This document shows, in pieces, positions 1 to 4,928 of a DNA stretch of 5,615 nt. The DNA lies in contig CAITQY010000770.1 in NCBI GenBank assembly GCA_903894655.1, positions 1 through 5,615 on the forward strand, written 5' to 3'. Made by a program: the position numbers and the translations under genes. The first letter of the stretch is position 1, and each line of letters begins with the position of its first letter. This stretch comes from an uncultured Gemmatimonadota bacterium. Its GTDB lineage: Bacteria > Gemmatimonadota > Gemmatimonadetes > Gemmatimonadales > Gemmatimonadaceae. The notes under the pieces were generated by a model that did no database searches, was not told where the DNA came from, and saw only the letters and a program-made list of their open reading frames with translations.

Positions 1-627
1 CGCCTCGATCCCCCCCTCTGGGCCGATGGCCAACACGCTCGGTTCCCGAAGCGGCGCCGCGGACGGACCAACCATCGGTGCCCCTGCCGGGTCGAGCACC
101 CGACGGTCACCAGGCGGCGCGGCCAGCAACGCGCGCTCCAGCGTCGCCTCGGGGAAAGGCTGGGGGAGCCACGCCCCTTCGGACTGCGCCAGCGCACTCG
201 TCATCCGCGCCATCACTTTCTGCTGAAAGGCCACCCCTTCGCCACGCGGCGATACGCTCCGGGATCGTCGCCAGAGCACCGGGCGCCAGCTCGTACAGCC
301 CAGCTCACAGGCTTTCTCTGCCAGCCATAACATCCGGTCGCGATCGGCCACGGGCACGAGCAGATGCACCTCGGGAAGGGGCGCAATCACGGCGACGTCG
401 CTGATTTCGATATAGGCCTGCGTTTTCGTGAGGCGCACGAGCTGCCCGGCTCCCACCTGTCCCCGCCCGTCTCGCACGCCGACGACGGCACCGGTCTCGA
501 GCCGAAGCACACGCATGTGCCGGGCCGCCTGTTCGTCGAGTACGCACGTCGCCCCGACCGCAAACGATTCGGTCGTGACGAAATTCGGGCGCCCGGCAGC
601 TATACCCTCGCGATCGAGACCGACCAC
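1..627 (-). CDS. rsmE: 16S rRNA (uracil-1498-N3) methyltransferase RsmE, C-terminus outside window
   Basis: 209 residues are visible; full-length RsmE proteins are about 240-250, so roughly the last 35 residues, including most of the SPOUT knot, lie beyond the window. RsmE methylates N3 of U1498 of 16S rRNA in the 30S subunit using S-adenosylmethionine. The N-terminal PUA-like part reads FVTTESFAVGATCVLDEQAA (17-36), followed by RHMRVLRLETGAVVGVRDG (37-54). The catalytic part begins with LLVPVADRDRMLWLAEKACELG (89-110) and ends at the window edge in the SPOUT signature LAIGPEGGIEA (199-209). Two usually conserved rRNA/SAM-region motifs look altered: the (T/S)ERS stretch reads LWRRSRSVSPRGEG (118-131), and the EQ.xR..P stretch reads ALAQSEGAWLP (145-155), lacking the arginine. 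The start is GTG, 28 nt inside prmA, behind GGAGG. The short alternative ORF in the overlapping frame at 305-658 is a shadow. Family identity is secure from the adjacency and GPEGG; full catalytic competence is uncertain. Confidence 0.88.
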   Translation of the reverse strand, partial: MVGLDREGIAAGRPNFVTTESFAVGATCVLDEQAARHMRVLRLETGAVVGVRDGRGQVGAGQLVRLTKTQAYIEISDVAVIAPLPEVHLLVPVADRDRMLWLAEKACELGCTSWRPVLWRRSRSVSPRGEGVAFQQKVMARMTSALAQSEGAWLPQPFPEATLERALLAAPPGDRRVLDPAGAPMVGPSAAPLREPSVLAIGPEGGIEA

Positions 628-1445
628 CAGATGTCCTCCGCATCCTCATCGAGCACACGCCAGCCGGTGGCCGCCAGGACGGCGAGCATCTCCTCGCGCT
701 CCTCCTGCAGAATCCCGCTCAGGATGGCGCTCCCGTCGGCCGTCAGCGAGGCGGCGATGATCGGCAACAACTCAATCAGCACGGATGAAATAATGTTCGC
801 CAGGACGACGCGAACCGGCGCCAGGAGTGGCAGCAACGCACCGGCGTCCGCCTCGAAGACATGCACGAGATCGGCGACGCCGTTGCGCAGCACATTCTGC
901 TCGGCGTCAGGTATCGCTTCGCCATCCAGCTCGACGGCATATACGCGCGCCGCTCCGAGCTTGGCCGCCGCGATCGCCAAGATGGCGCTGCCGGCCCCAA
1001 GGTCAGCGACGATGTCGCCATCACGCAAGACGGTGGGAAGCAGGCGCACCACGCCGCGCGTCGTGGCGTGCTCGCCCGTCCCGAACGCCATCCCCGGCTC
1101 GATGACGATCGTGCGCGCCGGATCACGGCCTTCGGCCAGCCAAGGTGGCGCGACGGTTAGCGAACCGAGATCGTGCGCATTGATGCGCGACTTCCACGCC
1201 TCGCTCCAATCAATATCGGGCACCGGCGCCGTCTCGATGGTCACGCCCTCGTCGGCCTCGGTAAGCGCGAGATGTACCGCTTCGAGATCGGTCGACGGCG
1301 GGAAGTGCGTTACCAGTGCGGCGCCGTCTTCATGGACGCCCTGCGCGCCAACCCCGAACAAGGCGGCCATACACGCGTCGCGACTGCCCTCGTCGACGCC
1401 CGGACTGACCCGCACACTGACCCAACGCAGCGAGGCGTCATGCAC
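600..1445 (-). CDS. prmA: Ribosomal protein L11 methyltransferase PrmA
   Basis: The protein is 281 residues, close to the E. coli PrmA length of about 293. It uses S-adenosylmethionine to trimethylate ribosomal protein L11. The N-terminal substrate-recognition domain (about 1-75) is variable. The linker and catalytic domain are recognisable: DWSEAWK (79-85), LTVAPPWL (96-103), EPGMAFGTGEHATTR (116-130), the SAM-binding loop VADLGAGSAILAIAAAKLGA (146-165), VELDGEAI (171-178), the ANII motif (216-219) and ILSGILQEE (241-249). The usual GxGSG of motif I reads GAGSA, an alanine in place of the last glycine. The start is GTG, 8 nt inside dnaJ and behind a near-perfect Shine-Dalgarno. The dnaJ-prmA-rsmE adjacency is widespread in bacteria. 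The end of prmA overlaps rsmE by 28 nt. The family call is strong; activity of the GAGSA variant is inferred. Confidence 0.94.
   Translation of the reverse strand: MHDASLRWVSVRVSPGVDEGSRDACMAALFGVGAQGVHEDGAALVTHFPPSTDLEAVHLALTEADEGVTIETAPVPDIDWSEAWKSRINAHDLGSLTVAPPWLAEGRDPARTIVIEPGMAFGTGEHATTRGVVRLLPTVLRDGDIVADLGAGSAILAIAAAKLGAARVYAVELDGEAIPDAEQNVLRNGVADLVHVFEADAGALLPLLAPVRVVLANIISSVLIELLPIIAASLTADGSAILSGILQEEREEMLAVLAATGWRVLDEDAEDIWWSVSIARV
635..639 (-). promoter_or_regulatory. Shine-Dalgarno for rsmE inside the prmA 3' end
   Basis: GGAGG on the minus strand lies 7 nt before a GTG at 627-625. In the rsmE frame an upstream stop (TGA at 648-646) leaves no ATG, GTG or TTG start other than this GTG before the conserved RsmE core. 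This motif therefore decides the rsmE start. Confidence 0.75.
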
Positions 1446-2568
1446 CGAGGGCCTCCTTCATTTTCGACCAGAATCCCTTCTCTCGCTGCGCCGGTGCCTT
1501 CCCTTGCAGCGCTCCGAGCCGCTCGATCACCGCCTTCTCTTCACCCTCGACATCCTGCGGCGTCCAGACCTGCACGTTCACGTGCAGGTCGCCGGTGCCG
1601 GATGCGTTCACCCGCGGTAATCCGCGGCCGCGCAGATGAAATACGGTGCCACTCTGGGTGCCCGTGGGTACCCGCAACGAGAGATCACCGGTTAGTCCGG
1701 GCACGCGAATATCGGCGCCAAACACAAGCTGTGAATACGTGACCAGTGCTTCGCAGAACAGATCCTCGCCATCGCGATCAAAACGCGCGTCGTCTTCCAC
1801 CTCGAACACCACGAGCACATCGCCCTTCGTACCGCCGCGCGGCCCGACATTGCCCGCTCCACGGAGCGTCATATACTGTCCGGTCGCGACGCCGCCCGGC
1901 ACCTGAATCTTGAGCGTGCGCTCAGCCCGCGCGCGTCCTTCGCCGCGGCACTTCTTACACGGCGACGCCACCACCGCGCCTTCACCGGCACACGTCGGAC
2001 AGGGGGCGACCGAGACGAACTGACCGAAGAAGGAACGCTGCGCACGGCGCACTTCTCCGGCGCCGCCGCACGTGTTGCACGTTTGCGGCTTCGTGCCCGG
2101 CTCGGCGCCCGACCCTTCGCACTTGTCGCACGCCTCAAGCACCTTGAGCACGACCGACTTCTCGACGCCGGTCGCAACCTCGGTGAGCGTGAGCGGCAGC
2201 GGCAGCTTCACATCGCCGCCCGTGCGCGCGCTGTTCCGACGGCCGCCGCCCTGCCCCCCGAACAAGTCGCCGAAGCCGCCGAAGTCGCGCATGAAGATGT
2301 TCAACGCCTCCGACAGATCGACGTGCTCATACTGCGGCTGCTGGGCACCACGAAGGCCGGCCTCGCCGTACCGATCGAAGGCGGCGCGCTTCTGCGGATC
2401 ACGGAGCACGTCATACGCTTCCGTGATCGTCTTGAACTTCTCCTCGGCCTCCTTCGCGCCCGCATTGCGGTCAGGGTGCCACTGCATCGCCAGGCGACGA
2501 TACGCCTTCTTGATGTCGTCGTCAGGTGCATCGCGCGGCACACCAAGTACCGCGTAGAAATCGGCCAT
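1438..2568 (-). CDS. dnaJ: Chaperone protein DnaJ (Hsp40, class A)
   Basis: The protein is 376 residues, the usual length for bacterial DnaJ. It delivers unfolded substrates to DnaK and stimulates DnaK ATP hydrolysis. The J domain occupies residues 1-70 and has the catalytic HPD at 31-33 (WHPDRN). A short G/F linker follows, with IFMRDFGGFGDLFGGQGGG at 91-109. The zinc-binding domain has all four CxxCxGxG repeats intact: C147/C150, C164/C167, C190/C193 and C204/C207. C-terminal substrate-binding domains include GDVLVVFEV (249-257), GLPRVNASGTGDLHV (316-330) and the closing WSKMKEALGA. The start chosen is the ATG giving MADFYAVLGV. The frame stays open upstream to a TTG at 2616, but those 16 residues match nothing in the family. 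No Shine-Dalgarno precedes this ATG. The last codons contain the AAGGAGG used by prmA, and the stop lies inside prmA (8-nt overlap). GrpE and DnaK are not encoded nearby. Confidence 0.96.
   Translation of the reverse strand: MADFYAVLGVPRDAPDDDIKKAYRRLAMQWHPDRNAGAKEAEEKFKTITEAYDVLRDPQKRAAFDRYGEAGLRGAQQPQYEHVDLSEALNIFMRDFGGFGDLFGGQGGGRRNSARTGGDVKLPLPLTLTEVATGVEKSVVLKVLEACDKCEGSGAEPGTKPQTCNTCGGAGEVRRAQRSFFGQFVSVAPCPTCAGEGAVVASPCKKCRGEGRARAERTLKIQVPGGVATGQYMTLRGAGNVGPRGGTKGDVLVVFEVEDDARFDRDGEDLFCEALVTYSQLVFGADIRVPGLTGDLSLRVPTGTQSGTVFHLRGRGLPRVNASGTGDLHVNVQVWTPQDVEGEEKAVIERLGALQGKAPAQREKGFWSKMKEALGA
1452..1458 (-). promoter_or_regulatory. Strong Shine-Dalgarno for prmA inside the dnaJ 3' end
   Basis: AAGGAGG on the minus strand lies 6 nt before the prmA GTG and is part of the dnaJ codons for Lys-Glu-Ala. 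It supports the GTG at 1445-1443 as the prmA start, rather than the out-of-frame ATG at 1441-1439, and indicates coupling of prmA to dnaJ translation. Confidence 0.8.
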
Positions 2569-2605
2569 GTCGAAACCCGGAAGAACGCGCCGCCAGTGAG
2601 TGGCG

Positions 2606-2639
2606 CAAACGAACAACGGGTGCCGGAAACCGGCGGCCC
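2606..2639 (-). terminator. Possible weak intrinsic terminator or attenuator between hrcA and dnaJ
   Basis: Read on the minus strand, GCCGG-TTT-CCGGC (2634-2622) forms a 5-bp stem with a 3-nt loop. It is extended by an outer GGG/CCC pairing (2639-2637 with 2620-2618) across a small internal loop. A T-rich stretch, GTTGTTCGTTTG (2617-2606, 7 T in 12), follows at once. This is the shape of a rho-independent terminator, but the T tract is interrupted and the stem short. It lies 80 nt beyond the hrcA stop and about 40-50 nt before dnaJ. Its outer GGG overlaps the distal arm of the neighbouring 8-bp inverted repeat, so the two structures could compete. Confidence 0.3.
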
Positions 2640-2675
2640 GTCGGTGAAGTCAAAGTCGGACTGAAATACCGACGG
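2638..2675 (-). repeat. 8-bp inverted repeat with 22-nt spacer in the hrcA-dnaJ gap
   Basis: On the minus strand CCGTCGGT (2675-2668) is followed 22 nt later by its exact reverse complement ACCGACGG (2645-2638). The loop contains the short palindrome AGTCCGACT. It could form an RNA stem in the leader or bind a dimeric regulator. It does not resemble CIRCE in sequence or spacing. The arms are exact as read; the function is inference. Confidence 0.4.
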
Positions 2676-2719
2676 CGAAATATCGACCGGCCTGCCCGCC
2701 CGATGCGAGGGGAGGACGG

Positions 2720-3763
2720 TCAGCAGAGCAAATCGGACACGAGACGGGACGTGTGACCGACCAGCGCGATCACTTTGTCGTACGGCATCCGCGTGGGACC
2801 GATCACGCCGATGACGCCACTGAGCGACCCCGCCTGATATTCGGCGGTGACCACGGTGAACGGTTCAAGCCGCGGGTCGCCGTGCTCGTTACCAATGGTG
2901 ATCGAAATCCCATTCGCACCTGGCTTCGCTTCAAGCAACGAGGCAACCTGCTGCCGAGTTTCCGTGAGCTCGATCAACTGCCGTAGCCGCTCGCCACTGG
3001 CGAACTCGGGCTGATCCGCCAGCAGCGACGGCTGACCCAGCACGACCGTCTCGAGCGGATCCGCCACACGCCCGAAGACCTGCTCGCCCTCCTGCACAAA
3101 AATGTGCAGCAGCTCGGCGGTTTCCGGCCTCAGCTGAATGTCACGCAACCGGGAGGCGAGCGTGGTACGCACCTGCTCGAGCGTGAGACCAGCGAGCCGC
3201 TCATTCAGGACGATCGTGACTTCGAGGAGCGCCTCGTCGGCAATCACGCCGGGCACTTCGACGAACACCGTACGCACCGCTCCACCGTGCAGCGTGAGCA
3301 CCATCAGCAGGCGCTCCGACGAGATACGAACCAGCTCGATCTGACGCAGCGTTGCCCGTTCGAAGCGCGGCCCGAGCGCAACCCCGAGCTCCTGCGTCAG
3401 GATGCCCAGCGACTGTGCCGCCCGGCGGAGGATCGCCTCGATGGCCGATCCTCCATTTGAGATATCGGCGTGCAACCGTCGCTGCGCATCGCCCGTGATC
3501 GTCTCCACTCGCGTGAGCGAGTCGACGTACACCCGATACGCTATGTCCGTGGGGATGCGTCCAGCCGACGTGTGCGGATGGAAGAGAAAGCCCTTCTCTT
3601 CCAGATCGCTCATCGTGTTCCGGATGGTCGCGGGCGAAATGCCCAAGCCAAAGCGACGCGACAACGTGCGCGACCCCGCGGGCTCGGCCGTTGCCACGTA
3701 GCTGTGGATTACCGCTTCCAGTACCTGCCGCTCCCGCTCGGAGAGCTCCCCGCTAATAGCCAT
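2720..3763 (-). CDS. hrcA: Heat-inducible transcription repressor HrcA
   Basis: The protein is 347 residues, a full-length HrcA. HrcA represses chaperone operons such as groESL and dnaK by binding the CIRCE inverted repeat, and it depends on GroEL for activity. The N-terminal winged-helix DNA-binding domain is very well conserved: EPAGSRTLSRRF (27-38), GISPATIRNTMSDLEEKGFL (41-60) and PHTSAGRIPTD (63-73), followed by YRVYVDSL. The middle GAF-like region (about 100-300) is more variable. The C-terminus carries ISITIGNE and GVIGVIGPTRMPYDKVIALV, both typical of the family. The start is ATG, 10 nt after the hemW stop, with no recognisable Shine-Dalgarno. No CIRCE element (TTAGCACTC-N9-GAGTGCTAA) was found upstream of it, or upstream of dnaJ, so its targets are presumably elsewhere. 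It is followed by a 151-nt spacer and then dnaJ, with no grpE or dnaK between. Confidence 0.96.
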   Translation of the reverse strand: MAISGELSERERQVLEAVIHSYVATAEPAGSRTLSRRFGLGISPATIRNTMSDLEEKGFLFHPHTSAGRIPTDIAYRVYVDSLTRVETITGDAQRRLHADISNGGSAIEAILRRAAQSLGILTQELGVALGPRFERATLRQIELVRISSERLLMVLTLHGGAVRTVFVEVPGVIADEALLEVTIVLNERLAGLTLEQVRTTLASRLRDIQLRPETAELLHIFVQEGEQVFGRVADPLETVVLGQPSLLADQPEFASGERLRQLIELTETRQQVASLLEAKPGANGISITIGNEHGDPRLEPFTVVTAEYQAGSLSGVIGVIGPTRMPYDKVIALVGHTSRLVSDLLC

Positions 3764-3770
3764 AAGTGTA

Positions 3771-3800
3771 ACGCTACGAACGACTTCGAAGTGCTGTCAA
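3771..3800 (-). promoter_or_regulatory. Tentative hrcA promoter with palindrome inside the hemW 3' end
   Basis: A perfect -35-like TTGACA (3800-3795, minus strand) lies within the last hemW codons. Eighteen nt downstream is TAGCGT (3776-3771), a poor -10 matching the consensus at only three positions. Between them lies a perfect 10-bp palindrome, ACTTCGAAGT (3792-3783). If used, the transcript would start almost at the hrcA ATG and be leaderless, which would fit the absence of a Shine-Dalgarno. Because the stretch also encodes the hemW C-terminus and the -10 is weak, chance is a serious alternative. Confidence 0.2.
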
Positions 3801-4928
3801 GTCGGCGGCCAAGGCATCGAGCCGAAGCCACCCGGAGGCGGTGCACCGGATACGTGATCCGGCGGTCTCATCAACAGACTCAATCCACCCCTGCCGACGC
3901 CACGTGGCGACGCGGGCTTCCTCACCCTCCCGAAGCTCCAGCCCGTCGATCGTGCGCAACCCAAGGTACACCATCTCGGCCTCACGGTTCTGGCTGGTGA
4001 GCGTTTCCGCGCCTTCTACGGGGTCAACCCCAGCAGACAACGCCGATTCCCACGACGCCAGCGCCGCCTGATTCCAACGCCGCTCCGATCCGTCAAACCC
4101 GTGCGCCGACGGGCCAATTCCCAGATAGGGCACGTTCTGCCAGTACGCGCTATTGTGCCGTGCGCGCCGAACCGGTCGCTCGAAATTCGACACCTCATAG
4201 TGCTCGAAGCCGGCGGCTCGCAATCGCTCGTTCGATTCGAGGAACTGATTCTCGTACACCTCTTCCGGCGCCTCCTCGACCTCCCCACGCGCGCGCCATC
4301 GCCCCAGCGGCGTGTGCGGCTCGATCGTGAGTCCGTACAGCGAGATGTGGTCGGGGGCGAGTGCAAGTAGTCGCGTGATGTCGTCGCTCCAATCGCGCTC
4401 CAGCATATCCGGCGCGGCGAAAATGAGGTCGAGCGACAGCGCGTCGATCCCTCCGGCACGCAGCGTCTCGACCGCTCTCAGGGCGGCGCCAGCGTCGTGC
4501 ACACGATGCATCCACGACAGCACCCGGTCGTTGAAGCTCTGTACGCCGAGGCTGACCCGATTCACACCCGCCCGACGCCACGCCGCGACCGCCGCGGCCG
4601 AGACGTCTTCCGGGTTTGCCTCAAGTGTCACTTCGGCCTGGGCGTCCAAGCGAATGTGCTGATGCAACGTCGCGAAGAGTCGCTCGATCCCTTCCGCACC
4701 CAAGCGCGAGGGCGTGCCGCCGCCGAGATAAAGGGTTGTCAGCACGTCGCAGGACTGCGCCGCACCGCGGAGGCGAAGCTCGGCGTCTACCGAATCGGCA
4801 AAGGCGCGCCATGGCACGTGCTTACGGACGGCGATCGCAAAATCGCAGTAGCTGCAGCGGCGCGCACAAAACGGCACATGCAGATACAAGTGCCGATAGC
4901 CCACGGGCGTGGCTGCCGGAACGTTCAC
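3774..4928 (-). CDS. hemW: Heme chaperone HemW (radical SAM, HemN-like)
   Basis: The predicted protein is 384 residues, normal for HemW. It is a radical-SAM-family protein with a [4Fe-4S] cluster that binds heme and delivers it to respiratory enzymes; it was formerly annotated as an oxygen-independent coproporphyrinogen oxidase. The cluster motif CARRCSYCDF places cysteines at 21, 25 and 28. The CxxxCxxCxF form, without the extra cysteine of true HemN, favours HemW. Further family motifs are GGGTPS (69-74), EANP (103-106), GVNRVSLGVQSF (121-132), HYEVSNF (243-249) and HNSAYWQNVPYLGIGPSAHG (258-277). The usual LxxGLP(G/D)Q stretch after the LDL strand reads LIFAAPDML (168-176), and the L.R.H motif reads MHRVH. 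The start is GTG, sharing a 4-nt GTGA overlap with the dprA stop. No Shine-Dalgarno is visible, so translation probably depends on coupling to dprA. The protein ends in a winged-helix-like region (about 310-375). The gene lies 10 nt upstream of hrcA. Confidence 0.93.
   Translation of the reverse strand: MNVPAATPVGYRHLYLHVPFCARRCSYCDFAIAVRKHVPWRAFADSVDAELRLRGAAQSCDVLTTLYLGGGTPSRLGAEGIERLFATLHQHIRLDAQAEVTLEANPEDVSAAAVAAWRRAGVNRVSLGVQSFNDRVLSWMHRVHDAGAALRAVETLRAGGIDALSLDLIFAAPDMLERDWSDDITRLLALAPDHISLYGLTIEPHTPLGRWRARGEVEEAPEEVYENQFLESNERLRAAGFEHYEVSNFERPVRRARHNSAYWQNVPYLGIGPSAHGFDGSERRWNQAALASWESALSAGVDPVEGAETLTSQNREAEMVYLGLRTIDGLELREGEEARVATWRRQGWIESVDETAGSRIRCTASGWLRLDALAADLTALRSRS

Larger units (their letters stand above)
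2569..2719 (-). other. hrcA-dnaJ intergenic spacer, structured, no gene seen
   Basis: This 151-nt gap is the only substantial non-coding stretch in the window, and it sits where grpE and dnaK occur in the classical operon. It contains an 8-bp inverted repeat with a 22-nt loop, a compact GC hairpin followed by a T-rich run, and a smaller 5-bp hairpin (CGCCA/TGGCG at 2591-2605) just upstream of dnaJ. I see no CIRCE element, no convincing sigma-70 or sigma-32 promoter, no Shine-Dalgarno before dnaJ, and no open frame resembling a GrpE remnant. It may hold a terminator, an attenuator or a heat-responsive leader; the sequence alone does not decide. Confidence 0.6.

Noticed and set aside
10..16. 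A run of seven C (G on the coding strand) in rsmE as a possible frameshift site
   Set aside because: It simply encodes the Gly-Gly of the conserved GPEGG motif, and the frame continues correctly to the window edge, so nothing suggests programmed slippage or an error.
305..658. A 117-codon minus-strand frame at the prmA-rsmE junction
   Set aside because: It overlaps rsmE in another frame. The RsmE frame shows HMRVLRL, EKACELG and GPEGG, whereas this frame is Arg-rich without motifs.
364..1620. A 418-codon open frame on the plus strand
   Set aside because: It lies antisense to prmA and the end of dnaJ, its translation is Ser/Arg/Ala-rich low-complexity with no family resemblance, and such long antisense frames are expected in GC-rich coding DNA.
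2569..2616. A 16-residue N-terminal extension of DnaJ starting at a TTG
   Set aside because: Bacterial DnaJ begins directly with the J domain. The extension has no family match, and an ATG gives the canonical MADFYAVLGV start.
2083..2664. A 193-codon plus-strand frame across the dnaJ start and spacer
   Set aside because: It is antisense to the highly conserved J domain and zinc domain of DnaJ, with Arg/Leu-rich shadow composition and no recognisable motif.
2569..2719. CIRCE operator in the hrcA region
   Set aside because: I searched by eye for TTAGCACTC and GAGTGCTAA on both strands and found no pair at 9-nt spacing; the inverted repeats present differ in sequence and geometry.
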